DNA from: Actinomycetota bacterium
Lineage (GTDB): Bacteria; Actinomycetota; Actinomycetes; Nanopelagicales; Nanopelagicaceae
NCBI GenBank assembly: GCA_947449535.1
Contig: CANFRP010000011.1
Coordinates: 1 to 39,591, forward strand
Reading direction: 5' to 3'
DNA length: 39,591 nt
Shown here: in pieces, positions 7,709 through 17,105 of the stretch
Layout of the letters: the number at the start of each line of letters is the position of its first letter
Position numbering within the stretch: position 1 is the stretch's first letter
Position numbers and translations under genes: made by a program
Notes under the pieces: generated by a model
What the model was told of the DNA's origin: nothing
The model's database searches: none
What the model saw: only the letters and a program-made list of their open reading frames with translations

Positions 7709-9142
7709 TTAGATGTCGTAATAAAGCTCAAACTCTGCTGGGTGTGGACGTAGGCGAACGTAATCCACTTCAGCAGAACGCTTGTACGCGATCCAGGTTT
7801 CGATGAGGTCCTTTGTGAAGACGCCACCCTTTGTTAGGAACTCGTGGTCCTTCTCGAGGTTATCCAAAACTTCAGAGAGTGAACCTGGAACTTGTGGGAT
7901 AGCCGCAGCTTCTGCGCCTTCCAACTCGTAAAGATCCTTATCAACTGGCTTTGGTGGCTCGATCTTGTTCTGGATTCCATCAAGGCCAGCCATAAGCATT
8001 GCTGCGAATGCAAGGTATGGGTTTGATGATGGATCTGGGCAACGGAACTCAACGCGCTTTGCCTTTGGATTCGAACCAGTGATTGGAATACGAATACATG
8101 CAGAACGGTTACGAGCTGAGTAAACGAGGTTTACTGGCGCTTCGTAGCCTGGAACCAAGCGGTGGTATGAGTTCACTGTTGGGTTAGTGAAAGCAAGAAG
8201 TGATGGTGCGTGCTTCAAGAGTCCACCGATGTACCAACGTGCCATATCGGAGAGATCGCCATAGTTACCGGCTTCGAAGAAGAGTGGCTTGCCATCCTTC
8301 CAAAGTGATTGGTGAACGTGCATACCTGAACCGTTATCGCCGAACAATGGCTTTGGCATGAATGTTGCTGTCTTGCCAGCTTCCCATGCAACGTTCTTGA
8401 TAACGTACTTAAACTTCATAACATCATCACCAGCGGTGAGAATGTCAGAGAAGCGATAGTTAATTTCCATCTGACCAGCAGTACCAACTTCGTGGTGTGA
8501 GCGCTCAACAAGTAGGCCGACCTTGCCAAGTGTCATTGTCATCGCATCGCGGATATCTGCGAGTTGATCGGTTGGTGATACTGGGAAATATCCACCCTTG
8601 TAGCGAGTTTTGTATCCGCGGTTAGGTGTGCCATCTGCTTCAAGTGAAGCGCCCGTATTCCAAGCACCTTCGATGGAATCGATGAAGTGATGAGACGCGT
8701 TCTGAGATGTCGAGAAGTTAACTTCGTCGAATACGTAGAACTCTGCTTCTGGTGCGAAAAATGCGGTATCTGCAATTCCAGTGCTTTTAAGGTACTCGAC
8801 TGCTTTACCGACTACGCCACGTGGGTCGCGTGAGTATGGGGTGTTGTCGATTGGGTTGTGCACGGAGAAGTTGATGATCAGGGTCTTCTCTTTGCGGAAT
8901 GGATCGATAAATGCTGAAGATGGGACTGGCAACAACTTCATGTCGGATTCATGGATTGATTGGAATCCACGGATAGATGAACCATCGAACATAAGACCGT
9001 CGGTGAAGACAGCTTCGTCGAATGATTCAACCGGCACATTGAAGTGGTGTTGAATTCCTGGAAGATCGATGAAGCGAACATCGATCAGCTTCACATCGTT
9101 CTTCTTGATATAGTCAAAAATCTCTGCAGAGTTTTTAAACAT
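7709..9142 (-). CDS. glnA: Glutamine synthetase type I (GlnA, GSI-beta)
   Basis: The protein has 477 residues, the normal length. It makes glutamine from glutamate, ammonia and ATP, and assembles as a dodecamer. Hallmarks are the latch-region [11 protein letters not shown] (53-63), [12 protein letters not shown] (128-139) with metal-binding glutamates, the ATP motif [10 protein letters not shown] (271-280), NRSACIRIP (345-353) and [14 protein letters not shown]. The adenylylation tyrosine is conserved as DKDLYELEG (Tyr405), so control by GlnE-type adenylylation is expected. A GGGAGAAA ribosome site precedes ATG 9142. A GlnR-like operator lies about 110-140 bp upstream and an 8 bp inverted repeat lies in the likely leader. 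The neighbouring RDD, DUF4191, lipA and lipB genes reproduce the mycobacterial glnA1 neighbourhood. Confidence 0.98.
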   Translation of the reverse strand: MFKNSAEIFDYIKKNDVKLIDVRFIDLPGIQHHFNVPVESFDEAVFTDGLMFDGSSIRGFQSIHESDMKLLPVPSSAFIDPFRKEKTLIINFSVHNPIDNTPYSRDPRGVVGKAVEYLKSTGIADTAFFAPEAEFYVFDEVNFSTSQNASHHFIDSIEGAWNTGASLEADGTPNRGYKTRYKGGYFPVSPTDQLADIRDAMTMTLGKVGLLVERSHHEVGTAGQMEINYRFSDILTAGDDVMKFKYVIKNVAWEAGKTATFMPKPLFGDNGSGMHVHQSLWKDGKPLFFEAGNYGDLSDMARWYIGGLLKHAPSLLAFTNPTVNSYHRLVPGYEAPVNLVYSARNRSACIRIPITGSNPKAKRVEFRCPDPSSNPYLAFAAMLMAGLDGIQNKIEPPKPVDKDLYELEGAEAAAIPQVPGSLSEVLDNLEKDHEFLTKGGVFTKDLIETWIAYKRSAEVDYVRLRPHPAEFELYYDI

Positions 9143-9173
9143 TTTTCTCCCGAATAATTGTTTTGCGAGAAGT

Positions 9174-9203
9174 CAGACAGTTCGCACCCTTGAGGACTGT
9201 CTG
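9174..9203. repeat. 8 bp inverted repeat in the glnA leader
   Basis: Perfect arms CAGACAGT (9174-9181) and ACTGTCTG (9196-9203) with a 14 nt spacer lie 32-61 bp upstream of the glnA start. It could be an RNA hairpin or a dimeric-repressor operator. Confidence 0.5.
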
Positions 9204-9253
9204 TAAAGCGGCCTTGCTATGGCTGTAACTTAGGGAATAGGCATGAAAAAGTC

Positions 9254-9280
9254 GTATCCCTTATGTTACAAATATGTTTC
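9254..9280 (-). promoter_or_regulatory. Candidate GlnR operator upstream of glnA
   Basis: Reading toward glnA the sequence is GAAAC-N6-GTAAC-N6-GATAC, matching alternating b and a half-sites of the actinobacterial GlnR box (GTnAC and GaAAC, 11 bp apart) with one mismatch in the third. GlnR is the OmpR-type regulator of nitrogen assimilation in actinobacteria. The site ends 111 bp before the glnA start and is also just upstream of the RDD gene on the other strand. Confidence 0.5.
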
Positions 9281-9305
9281 CGAGCCCAAACTCTGGGTCG
9301 AGAGT

Positions 9306-9311
9306 TAGGCT
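9306..9311 (+). promoter_or_regulatory. -10 element for leaderless RDD gene
   Basis: TAGGCT is followed by 7 nt and then ATG 9319. This spacing decides the start codon of the RDD protein in favour of 9319 over an upstream in-frame ATG at 9274. Confidence 0.6.
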
Positions 9312-9318
9312 TAGCTCC

Positions 9319-9669
9319 ATGGAACAAGCATCCCTCGGCCGTCGATTTCTCGCCCTCGCCATCGATTGGGGACTGGGCTACGCCATAAGTGGGCTGATCA
9401 AGGGGCAGAGTGCGCATCAACACCAAGTAACCGTGCTGGCCATTTTCTTCTCTGAAATCGCGCTAATGACTTCGCTGACCCAGGCTTCAATCGGGCAGCG
9501 ATTGGTTGGCTTGAAAGTAGTGGATGCGAATACTGGCGCATTTGTTTCGCCGCTTCGAATTCTTGGTCGCTCATTAATGATTTGTTTAGTTGTGCCGGCG
9601 ATATTTACAAAAGAAGGCCGTGGATTCCACGACCTTCTCAGTAATACCGTTGTAATTAGCGCGCGTTGA
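9319..9669 (+). CDS. RDD family membrane protein
   Basis: The protein has 116 residues. It is short for the family but has the defining elements: GRRFLALAIDWGLGYAISGL (first helix with the conserved Arg and Asp), TQASIGQRLVGLKVVD before the second conserved block, LRILGRSLMICLVVPAIF, and GRGFHDLLSNTVVI, where the second conserved Asp lies. Three or four membrane helices are likely. RDD proteins have no single agreed function; some act in ion exchange. The gene lies beside glnA and DUF4191 as in many actinobacteria (Rv2219A in M. tuberculosis, from memory). ATG 9319 is chosen because the fold begins there and a leaderless promoter fits it. It converges on the DUF4191 gene, 11 bp away. Confidence 0.87.
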   Translation: MEQASLGRRFLALAIDWGLGYAISGLIKGQSAHQHQVTVLAIFFSEIALMTSLTQASIGQRLVGLKVVDANTGAFVSPLRILGRSLMICLVVPAIFTKEGRGFHDLLSNTVVISAR

Positions 9670-9680
9670 ATGGTCCGACC

Positions 9681-10376
9681 TTAACGTCGAGGCATCTTCA
9701 CATTCTTCGGCATTGGCCCCTTGGGGATTGGCATATTCATACCACCCACAGCCTTAATGCGATTTCGAACCTCTCGCATTTGAGCTTTCGATAACTTCTT
9801 AGGCAATTTTTTGATGTGCTTCTGGAGTTTGCGCAGCTTTACTTCGCCAGAATTGTTACCGACATAAATTTCAGTAACTGGAATGCCTTGAACAAATCGT
9901 TCCATGTGCTTGTGTTCATCAGCCATTAATTGACGAACGCCACGACCGCCTTCGGCGGTCAGAATAATTCCGGCACGACTTACTGAGCGGTGGACCATAT
10001 CTTGTTCGCGGTTCACTCGAGTCGCTGGGGTAGTGCTCACGCCTTTGCGAATTGCCATCAATACCGAAGCGGCCGCTCCAACTTGATCCTCGATAGAGGA
10101 GAAGGCGGCTGAATTTGCAGCGCGAGTGAAGTAGAAAAAACCAGCGAGAAGAGAGATAGGTAGACCGACAATACCGAAGTAGATCTTTGATCCGCCGCCA
10201 AGTGTTGCCAAGATTTCGACAACGATAAGAGTTGCGATCATGATACCGACAGCAATAAATAGAGCGATTGGCTTCTCTCGCTTAGTCAGAGCAAGTGCAT
10301 CCTTCAATACTGCGAGCTGACCTTGCTTCTCGCCCTCGACAGGTGCGGCTTTAGCTTTGCGCTTGAAAAGTGCCAT
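9681..10376 (-). CDS. DUF4191 family membrane protein
   Basis: The protein has 231 residues. After a basic N-terminus come two adjacent membrane helices (PIALFIAVGIMIATLIVVEI and FGIVGLPISLLAGFFYFT). A soluble domain of about 130 residues follows, ending in a strongly basic, Pro/Met-rich tail (GPMPKNVKMPRR). This matches the actinobacterial DUF4191 family, represented in M. tuberculosis by Rv2219 beside lipA; the function is unknown. It is the last gene of lipB-lipA-plsC-DUF4191. Its ATG overlaps the plsC stop as TAATG, with an AAGGAG ribosome site lying inside the end of plsC, so translation is coupled. Confidence 0.88.
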   Translation of the reverse strand: MALFKRKAKAAPVEGEKQGQLAVLKDALALTKREKPIALFIAVGIMIATLIVVEILATLGGGSKIYFGIVGLPISLLAGFFYFTRAANSAAFSSIEDQVGAAASVLMAIRKGVSTTPATRVNREQDMVHRSVSRAGIILTAEGGRGVRQLMADEHKHMERFVQGIPVTEIYVGNNSGEVKLRKLQKHIKKLPKKLSKAQMREVRNRIKAVGGMNMPIPKGPMPKNVKMPRR

Positions 10377-11146
10377 TACTTATTCTCCTTATTTTTCATT
10401 TGCTGCTTTAATTCTTTCTGCTTCAGATACTCGGCGAATTCTATGTTGACTTGCTCCAGAGTTGGGGCGCTTCCGCCCAAACTAGCCGGCGCCCACCATT
10501 GCCCTGCGTGAGAATCTGGATACTGGGCCTGGACTTTGGTCAGCAATTTCTGCATACGGCTCTTGAGTTCAGCCTCCGCGGCATCGACATCCTCACCTTT
10601 CGTGACGATAAAGGGCTCGCCAAATGCGACGGTGATAGGGAATTTATTTCGTTTGAAATCTGGTTTGCGCTTCTTGGTGATGATCCGTTGGGAGCCCCAG
10701 ACGATTGCAGGAATGATCGGAACGTGCGCGCCCATTGCTAGTCGAACCGCACCAGTTTTCATTTCCGCTAATTCAAAAGAACGAGAGATGGTTCCTTCCG
10801 GAAAGATTCCCACAATCTCGCCATGGCGCAATGCCCGCAAAGCTGCAACAAATGATGCCGAGCCGCTAGAACGATCGACCGAGATATGGTGCATGCCACG
10901 CATTAATGGACCTGCGATTTTATGATCAAAGATCTCTTTTTTCGCCATAAATCGCACATATCTTTTGACTGGAAGCGCAGCGGTTCCGGTAAGTGCAAAA
11001 TCCAAATAACCAATGTGATTTATAGCCAATATTGCTCCGCCTTCGCGCGGAATGTTTTCAACGCCTTCGAAATCAAATTTAAGCCCTAAGTACTTCCAGA
11101 ATGTCTTGATTACAACGACAACTGGGGGATAGACGAGATCAGCCAT
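10376..11146 (-). CDS. Lysophospholipid/1-acylglycerol-3-phosphate acyltransferase (PlsC family)
   Basis: The protein has 256 residues from the ATG at 11146. It has the acyltransferase block [11 protein letters not shown] (H-x4-D catalytic pair), block [12 protein letters not shown], and an [10 protein letters not shown] block IV region. PlsC-type enzymes transfer acyl groups to lysophosphatidic acid at the inner membrane face. A longer frame reaches 11221, but its first 25 residues are encoded inside lipA. The internal ATG ([10 protein letters not shown]) overlaps the lipA stop by 8 bp (ATGGCTGA) and matches the family N-terminus, so it is preferred. Its C-terminus is Lys/Gln-rich. Its place between lipA and DUF4191 suggests co-transcription with lipoate synthesis genes. 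Confidence 0.92.
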   Translation of the reverse strand: MADLVYPPVVVVIKTFWKYLGLKFDFEGVENIPREGGAILAINHIGYLDFALTGTAALPVKRYVRFMAKKEIFDHKIAGPLMRGMHHISVDRSSGSASFVAALRALRHGEIVGIFPEGTISRSFELAEMKTGAVRLAMGAHVPIIPAIVWGSQRIITKKRKPDFKRNKFPITVAFGEPFIVTKGEDVDAAEAELKSRMQKLLTKVQAQYPDSHAGQWWAPASLGGSAPTLEQVNIEFAEYLKQKELKQQMKNKENK

Positions 11147-12074
11147 TAACGGTTGCTCGCTTCGCAAGTGCTTGCTTATAAAGGCGGCCAGCGCGATAGC
11201 TGGAGCGAACAAGTGGACCACTCATTACTCCAGAGAATCCGATTGCCTCAGCTTCGGCGGCCAGCTCGACAAATTCTTCTGGCTTAACCCAACGCTCAAC
11301 CGGATGGTGGTTGGGAGTGGGGCGAAGGTATTGAGTGATGGTGATCAAATCCGTACCGGCTGAATGAAGATTGCGCAGCGCCTCAGAAATCTCCTCGCGC
11401 GTCTCTCCCATGCCGAGAATCAGATTGGACTTAGTAATCAATCCAAATGCACGTGCAGCGGCGATTACTTCTAGCGAACGCTCGTATCTAAATCCAGGAC
11501 GGATTGTCTTGAAAATTCGGGGGACAGTCTCAAGGTTATGTGCAAAAACTTCTGGACGTGACGAGAAGACTTCGTTGAGATGCTCGGGCTTTGCCGAGAA
11601 ATCGGGTGCAAGCATTTCTACGCCAATTCCTGGATTCATCTCGTGGACTAAGCGAATAGTCTCGGCATATAACCAGGCACCTTCATCTTCTAGATCATCA
11701 CGAGTAACGCCGGTAATGGTGGCGTAATTAAGTCCCATGGTCTTGATCGATTCGGCGACGCGGCGAGGTTCATCTCGATCCAGCGGATCTGGCTTTCCAG
11801 TATCAATATTGCAGAAGTCGCAGCGGCGGGTACAACGATCGCCACCGATCAGGAATGTTGCTTCGCGATCTTCCCAGCATTCAAAGATATTGGGACAAGC
11901 TGCTTCTTGGCAGACAGTGTGAAGTCCTTCCGATGCCACTAGCGATCGCAGCTTGGTGTATTCCGGTCCCATATTCGCACGAGTCTTTATCCACGAAGGC
12001 TTCTTCTCGATCGGAACGGCAGCATTTCGAGCTTCGATACGAAGTAGCTTGCGTCCTTCTGGTGCAATAGTCAT
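11139..12074 (-). CDS. lipA: Lipoyl synthase (radical SAM)
   Basis: The protein has 311 residues. It inserts two sulfur atoms into octanoyl groups on carrier proteins using SAM. Both Fe-S clusters are accounted for: the auxiliary-cluster CX4CX5C (Cys55, Cys60, Cys66 in [12 protein letters not shown]) and the radical-SAM CX3CX2C (Cys81, Cys85, Cys88 in CTRRCDFC). The C-terminal RSSYRAG (290-296), whose serine ligates the auxiliary cluster, is intact. The start codon overlaps the lipB stop as ATGA. Lipoylated targets in this window are the E2 protein at 17.1 kb and, by pathway, the glycine cleavage H protein that works with GcvT. Confidence 0.98.
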   Translation of the reverse strand: MTIAPEGRKLLRIEARNAAVPIEKKPSWIKTRANMGPEYTKLRSLVASEGLHTVCQEAACPNIFECWEDREATFLIGGDRCTRRCDFCNIDTGKPDPLDRDEPRRVAESIKTMGLNYATITGVTRDDLEDEGAWLYAETIRLVHEMNPGIGVEMLAPDFSAKPEHLNEVFSSRPEVFAHNLETVPRIFKTIRPGFRYERSLEVIAAARAFGLITKSNLILGMGETREEISEALRNLHSAGTDLITITQYLRPTPNHHPVERWVKPEEFVELAAEAEAIGFSGVMSGPLVRSSYRAGRLYKQALAKRATVNG

Positions 12075-12739
12075 GCAATCACTCTCGCTAGCGTTTCATA
12101 AATATGCTTCTCAATTATCGCTGACACTTGGTCAACAGTGATCTCTCGCCCTAATTCTTGCGCCAAGGAAGTCACAGCTGTATCTGAAAGTCCACAGGGA
12201 ACAATGCGATCAAAGTTAGACATATCCGGATTCACATTTAGCGCGAAGCCGTGCATCGTGACACCTTTGGCAACGCGAATGCCAATCGCGGCTATTTTGC
12301 GATCGCCCTTCTCGTCGCGAATCCAGACACCCGATCGTTCGCAATAGCGCTCGGTCTTAACACCGAGTTCAGCGCAAGCAGCGATGAGACCAGTTTCGAT
12401 TTCACGGACGAATCCCACAACATCATTGGGATTGCGGAGCTTGACGATCGGATAGCCGACTAGCTGGCCTTGGCCATGCCAAGTAATTTTTCCACCGCGA
12501 TCGACGTCAATCACGGGCGTTCCATCCATCGGGCGCTCATGCGCCAACGTGCGACGACCGGCGGTGTATACAGATTGGTGTTCTAACAAAAGCAATGTGT
12601 TTGCGCGCTGACCAGAAATTACTTCAGTATGAATCTGCTTTTGTAAATCCCATGCCGCTTGGTAATCCGTGAGGCCCTCGTCATGCAATCGCAGAAGTGC
12701 GATGCCCATTTTCGGGGCGGTAAGGGTGGCGGGGGTCAT
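12071..12739 (-). CDS. lipB: Octanoyl-[ACP]:protein octanoyltransferase
   Basis: The protein has 222 residues. It moves octanoate from acyl carrier protein to lipoyl domains, the step before LipA. Diagnostic motifs are [17 protein letters not shown] (81-97), Lys148 in [21 protein letters not shown] and the catalytic cysteine in IVPCGL (Cys182). It is first in the operon lipB-lipA-plsC-DUF4191. The ATG at 12739 has no ribosome site but does have TAGGCT 6 nt upstream, so the mRNA is probably leaderless; Met11 ([10 protein letters not shown]) is a less likely start. Confidence 0.97.
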   Translation of the reverse strand: MTPATLTAPKMGIALLRLHDEGLTDYQAAWDLQKQIHTEVISGQRANTLLLLEHQSVYTAGRRTLAHERPMDGTPVIDVDRGGKITWHGQGQLVGYPIVKLRNPNDVVGFVREIETGLIAACAELGVKTERYCERSGVWIRDEKGDRKIAAIGIRVAKGVTMHGFALNVNPDMSNFDRIVPCGLSDTAVTSLAQELGREITVDQVSAIIEKHIYETLARVIA

Positions 12740-12745
12740 ATCCGA

Positions 12746-12751
12746 AGCCTA
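12746..12751 (-). promoter_or_regulatory. -10 element for leaderless lipB operon
   Basis: TAGGCT on the minus strand lies 6 nt before the ATG at 12739. A second TATA-like box (TATATT, near 12765) lies slightly further upstream. Confidence 0.6.
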
Positions 12752-12872
12752 ATTCAGGGGCGGAATATAGGTAAATCCAGAGCCCCCGGGGAGGGCATGA
12801 GTAAACTCACGCTCGTTGCTTCACGCACAAATGTGGCGGGAAAGTACTTCTACTAGGAATTTGAGGTTTGTA

Positions 12873-15056
12873 ATGTCTAATCACAAGCGTGGTCGTAAAC
12901 CATTGTGGATCGCAATCGGAACCATTTTGCTCTGGTTGATGATCGGCGGAGTAGTGGGACCTCTATTTGGAAACCTTTCCAGCGTTCAGAAGAACGATAA
13001 TTCAAAGTTCTTACCTGCTGCGACAGAATCAGCAGAAGTAGCAAAAGCGACTCCTGCATTCACTCCTGGAGTTAAGGAAAATTTTCCTGCACTAGCACTT
13101 TTCATTGGCACAGTCACTCCAGAGAAGATAGCTGCGACTAACGCATTTCTTGCTGCAGTAGTCGAAAAACCATTGGTCGATGAGAAGGGCGTTGCACTCA
13201 AAGGCGCTGATGGAAAAGTTATTTCTACGCCCATAAAATCTTATATTTCACCGGGAAGCCCGATCATGGCTTTACCTTCACAATCAGGTAAAGCAGCTTT
13301 TGCAAATATTCCGATCGATGGCGGGCAGCTGACTAAGCAATTAGCAAACAAGACACCGGTATTGCCTGCGCTCATTACCTCGCTCCGTTACTACATATCA
13401 GATTTTGCGAAGACAAATGGTTGGAGCGAATCGCACCTCACTGGTATCGGAGCGATTTTTGGAGATCTCTTTGGTGCATTTGGAACGCTTGATTCAAGTC
13501 TGCTTTTAGTGACTGCCCTAGTAATTGCATTAATCTTGATTGTTGTCTATCGCTCACCAGTGCTGTGGATTTTGCCACTATTCACAGCGATGCTCGCACT
13601 GACACTTGCCGGCGGAGTGATCTACGGATTAGCGAAGGCAGGCATTATTGATTTAGATGGGCAATCGCAAGGAATTCTCTCCGTGCTGGTACTTGGAGCT
13701 GCGACGGATTATGCATTGCTATTGATTGCCAGATATCGAGAAGAACTTCACGTACATGAGTCTCGATTTGATGCGATGAAAGTTGCTTGGCGCGGAGTTG
13801 TTGAGCCGATTATCGCCTCTGGCTCTACGGTGACAATTGGACTATTGGTTCTGCTTCTCTGCGAACTCACGAATAATCGCGGCCTCGGTCCCGTTGGTGC
13901 AATAGGAATTGTTTGCTCGATGATTACCGTTCTTACTTTACTTCCGGCTCTCTTGGTTGTTTTTGGGCGTTGGATCTTCTGGCCTAAAAAGCCAAAGATG
14001 GGGGATAGCGACGAACGTCTTACTGGCGCTTGGTCAAAAGTTGCTAATGCAACCGCTCGCAAGCCGCGCAAGTACTGGATCATTACTGCTGCAGGTTTAA
14101 TTATTTTGGCGGCATTCTCAACGACCCTTGGCGCAAATGGAATCTCACAAACAGATACCTTCACCAAAAAGCCGGATTCAGTCATCGGCGCCGCTAAGTT
14201 CTCGCAATATTTCGCAGCTGGACAAGGTCAGCCAACTCAAATTTTGGTAAAGCAAGAACTTGCTCAGAAGGCGACGGATACCCTCCTTGCGATCAAGGGT
14301 GTGGCATCAGTAGTTCCATTTGTTAACCCGGCAAATCCAAATGGCGGAACAGTTGTTGTCGATGGAAATGTCATTCTTCAAGCGACGCTTGTGATGGCCC
14401 CAGATTCGGTAAAGGCGCGTGAATTAGTTCCGGTTCTTCGGGACGCGATGCACAAGCTCGATTCCAGCATCTTGACCGGCGGAAGTAGCGCAGTTAATTA
14501 CGATGTCTCACAAGCTGCTCGCCATGATCGCAATTTGATCATTCCGGTTGTCTTGATCGTCATCGCCTTAATTTTGGCCCTGCTGCTTCGTTCCCTTGCA
14601 GCGGCGGCACTTCTCTTGGCAACTGTGGTGCTCTCATTCCTGGCGACGCTCGGAGCTTGTGCCTTGGTATTCCATCACCTCTTCCACTTCGCAGGTGAGG
14701 ACACTTCATTCCCACTCTTTGCTTTCATATTCTTGGTGGCTTTGGGTATCGACTACAACATCTTCTTGATGACTCGCGTGCGCGAGGAAACTTTAAAGAT
14801 TGGAACTCGCGCAGGAATGACAAAGGGCGTAACAGTTACTGGTGGAGTAATCACATCCGCTGGAATTGTTCTTGCAGCGACATTTACCGTTCTGGGCATT
14901 CTGCCGCTGGTTTTCCTGGCAGAACTCGGCTTCGCTGTGGCCTTTGGCGTTTTGCTAGATACCTTGATTGTTCGATCAATTTTGGTTCCGGCGCTTGTTC
15001 ATGTAATTGGCAAGAAAATCTGGTGGCCATCTCAGCTCAGTAAGGCAGCTGAGTAA
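12873..15056 (+). CDS. MMPL/RND-superfamily membrane transporter
   Basis: The protein has 727 residues from ATG 12873. Two homologous halves each have one helix, a large extracytoplasmic loop and five helices. The proton-relay Asp-Tyr pairs are in GAATDYALLLIARYREE and in LGIDYNIFLMTRVREE. Such proteins export lipids, siderophores or drugs with the proton gradient; the actinobacterial MmpL class is the closest label, with the substrate unknown. A longer frame starts at 12816, but GAGG six nt before 12873 and the KRGRKPLWIA cytoplasmic start support 12873. It is followed 12 bp later by the FAD enzyme on the same strand and lies opposite lipB across about 130 bp with no other gene. Confidence 0.93.
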   Translation: MSNHKRGRKPLWIAIGTILLWLMIGGVVGPLFGNLSSVQKNDNSKFLPAATESAEVAKATPAFTPGVKENFPALALFIGTVTPEKIAATNAFLAAVVEKPLVDEKGVALKGADGKVISTPIKSYISPGSPIMALPSQSGKAAFANIPIDGGQLTKQLANKTPVLPALITSLRYYISDFAKTNGWSESHLTGIGAIFGDLFGAFGTLDSSLLLVTALVIALILIVVYRSPVLWILPLFTAMLALTLAGGVIYGLAKAGIIDLDGQSQGILSVLVLGAATDYALLLIARYREELHVHESRFDAMKVAWRGVVEPIIASGSTVTIGLLVLLLCELTNNRGLGPVGAIGIVCSMITVLTLLPALLVVFGRWIFWPKKPKMGDSDERLTGAWSKVANATARKPRKYWIITAAGLIILAAFSTTLGANGISQTDTFTKKPDSVIGAAKFSQYFAAGQGQPTQILVKQELAQKATDTLLAIKGVASVVPFVNPANPNGGTVVVDGNVILQATLVMAPDSVKARELVPVLRDAMHKLDSSILTGGSSAVNYDVSQAARHDRNLIIPVVLIVIALILALLLRSLAAAALLLATVVLSFLATLGACALVFHHLFHFAGEDTSFPLFAFIFLVALGIDYNIFLMTRVREETLKIGTRAGMTKGVTVTGGVITSAGIVLAATFTVLGILPLVFLAELGFAVAFGVLLDTLIVRSILVPALVHVIGKKIWWPSQLSKAAE

Positions 15057-15068
15057 GTCCAACCAAAA

Positions 15069-16223
15069 ATGTCTCGCGTTGTAGTGGTCGGGGCCGGGTT
15101 AGCCGGCCTCACTGCTGCTCGATATCTTGCGCGCGCGGGAGTTGAAGTAACAGTGTTAGAAAGTTCTGACCGAGTAGGTGGTCGCGTTACTTCCGACAGT
15201 ATTGATGGATATATCTGCGATCGTGGTTTTCAGGTAATCAATCCCAGCTATCCCGAGATCAAGCGACTTGGGCTAATGAAGAATTTAACCTTCAACCCAA
15301 TCTCACCAAATATTCGGCTTGTTGATATTGGCGCACTTGTGGGGTTGGGACATATCGCCAGCACCCTGAGCAAGAATTTTGGTTCATTTAGTGAGAAGTT
15401 GGCTTTTGGTCGTTTTGTCCTGACCCATCAATCTTCGCAAGAATCGCTGGGTGATCTCGCCACAAAGTTTCCTACGCTCTACCAAAAAGTATTGAAACCA
15501 TTTCTCAAGGGGGTATTTCTGACAGACCCCGATCTGGTAGCCGGTGAAGTGGCACGCGAAATAATTTCTAGCTTTATTACTGGTCGCCCAGGTGTTCCAG
15601 CCAGGGGAGTTGCACAATTTTCAGAAGAGCTAGCTTCCGGCCTTGTTGATATCAGGTTTAATTCCGCAGTCGAATCAGTGATTGGTAATCGTGTCTCTGG
15701 AAATTTTGACACTATCCATGCCGACTTCGTTGTTGTAGCGAGTGATCCCGCCACTGCGACAAATATGCTTTCACTCGTAGAACTTCCGCGAATGTTGGCT
15801 TCCACAACTTGGTATCACAGTGTTGGGGAAGAGATTGTGGATTCCCGGTATTTGGCGGTTTGCGCTGAATCATCCTTAGTTAACTCGGTCGTGATATCGC
15901 AGGTCTCGCCGGAATATGCACCAGCAGGGAAACATCTTGTATCGTCAACTTCATTGTTACCACTGTCAGAAAGTGAAGTCCGACGCGAGCTCTCAAAAAT
16001 CTGGAGGACCGATACCCGAGATTGGGAGCTAGTTGCGCATTATGAAATCAAGCAGTCTTTACCGCTGAAAAGCGCGGGAGTGAGAGCGCAATATCCGGTT
16101 GCAATTAGTGAGCGAACCTTCGTTGTGGGGGATCACCGAAATCTGCCATCTCAGCAAGGTGCGATGAAGTCTGGTCGTTTGGCAGCCGAAGAAATTATTC
16201 GTCAGTTGGAAGCATCGCGGTAA
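15069..16223 (+). CDS. FAD-dependent oxidoreductase, amine oxidase / phytoene-desaturase fold
   Basis: The protein has 384 residues. The N-terminus is a classical dinucleotide fold: VVVGAGLAGLTAARYLARAG (GxGxxG at 8-13), an acidic residue ending the second strand in VLESS, then the RVGGRV motif of flavin amine oxidases. A C-terminal VGDHRNLPSQQGAMKSGRLAAEEI closes the FAD site. It is shorter than carotenoid desaturases (about 500), so the substrate domain is reduced. The substrate is not identifiable. It is likely co-transcribed with the MMPL gene; it lacks an obvious ribosome site. Its last 29 bp overlap, tail to tail, the epimerase gene on the other strand. Confidence 0.85.
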   Translation: MSRVVVVGAGLAGLTAARYLARAGVEVTVLESSDRVGGRVTSDSIDGYICDRGFQVINPSYPEIKRLGLMKNLTFNPISPNIRLVDIGALVGLGHIASTLSKNFGSFSEKLAFGRFVLTHQSSQESLGDLATKFPTLYQKVLKPFLKGVFLTDPDLVAGEVAREIISSFITGRPGVPARGVAQFSEELASGLVDIRFNSAVESVIGNRVSGNFDTIHADFVVVASDPATATNMLSLVELPRMLASTTWYHSVGEEIVDSRYLAVCAESSLVNSVVISQVSPEYAPAGKHLVSSTSLLPLSESEVRRELSKIWRTDTRDWELVAHYEIKQSLPLKSAGVRAQYPVAISERTFVVGDHRNLPSQQGAMKSGRLAAEEIIRQLEASR

Positions 16224-17100
16224 GAGCATTTGTTAAATGCGGATACTCGAATTCGAATCCATCATTTGTTAACGCTTCCGGCAAGACTTTCTTTGAGCCC
16301 AAGATCTCGGTAGAGAATCCACCAAGCAATAATCGCAAGGCGAAACCAGGTGCGGGAAATAGCGCTGGGCGGTGCATTGCTCGTGCAAGTGCCGCAGTGA
16401 ATTCAAGATTGGTAACTGGATTTGGTGAAGTGAGATTTACGGGACCAGAGATATTGGATTCCAAGATATGACAGATCGCTCGTACCTGATCATGCAAAGT
16501 AATCCAGGACCACCATTGTTTTCCAGAACCCAGACGTCCACCTAGTCCAAACCGGAAGAGGGGGAGCATGCGACCGAGTGCGCCGCCAGTGGGTTCAAGG
16601 ACTAGCCCGGTACGAATTTTTACTGTGCGCACATCACCAGCGAGATCTGCTGCGGATTCCCATTCACGGCATACAGCTGCGAGAAAGTCATCACCGCTGC
16701 GATCTGATTCAGCGACAGCGCGATTACCGGTTTCGCCGTAATATCCAATCGCCGACGCCGAGATAAAAACTGCAGGCTTTACTTCAGCAACTGCATGAGC
16801 GATAGCGGTTGTTCCGAGCAGGCGTGAGTTGAGAATTTCTGCGCGATATCTCTTCGTCCAGCGCTTATCTCCAACGCCAGCACCGGCTAGGTGAATGACT
16901 GCGTCGACTCCGCGGAGAGCTTCGATATCAACTGTGCCCGCAATCGGATCCCAAGAGATTTCATCGGAGGCAACAGTTGGGCGACGAACAAATCGTTGGA
17001 CCGTGTGGCCTTCTTCACGCAGGTGTGCGACTAGGGCGGTACCGATTAAACCGGAAGCGCCTGTAACAGCAATTCGCTGAGGAGGAAGTTGCTTGCGCAT
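16195..17100 (-). CDS. TIGR01777 family NAD(P)-binding epimerase-like protein (DUF1731)
   Basis: The protein has 301 residues. The Rossmann start is VTGASGLIGTALVAHL, followed by VIHLAGAGVGDKRWT, SASAIGYYGETG (with the SDR tyrosine) and WWSWITLHDQVRA. The C-terminal DUF1731 segment contains LLLGGFSTEILGSKKVLPEAL. These are hallmarks of the SDR39U1/YfcH group, whose reaction is not firmly known. It starts 5 bp after the E2 stop codon, so it belongs to the lpd-E2-epimerase operon, the same arrangement as Rv2216 beside dlaT in mycobacteria (from memory). Confidence 0.92.
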   Translation of the reverse strand: MRKQLPPQRIAVTGASGLIGTALVAHLREEGHTVQRFVRRPTVASDEISWDPIAGTVDIEALRGVDAVIHLAGAGVGDKRWTKRYRAEILNSRLLGTTAIAHAVAEVKPAVFISASAIGYYGETGNRAVAESDRSGDDFLAAVCREWESAADLAGDVRTVKIRTGLVLEPTGGALGRMLPLFRFGLGGRLGSGKQWWSWITLHDQVRAICHILESNISGPVNLTSPNPVTNLEFTAALARAMHRPALFPAPGFALRLLLGGFSTEILGSKKVLPEALTNDGFEFEYPHLTNALTAMLPTDE

Positions 17101-17105
17101 ATTGC

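Noticed and set aside
9274-9318. Upstream ATG for the RDD gene
   Set aside because: It falls in the GlnR-like site, adds residues unlike the family, and lacks a promoter; 9319 has one.
11147-11221. Longer start for the PlsC-type gene inside lipA
   Set aside because: The extra 25 residues are out-of-frame lipA sequence. ATG 11146 matches the family N-terminus and overlaps the lipA stop in a coupled arrangement.
13748-14185. 145-residue frame antisense to the MMPL gene
   Set aside because: Shadow of the MMPL coding sequence; no recognisable protein features.
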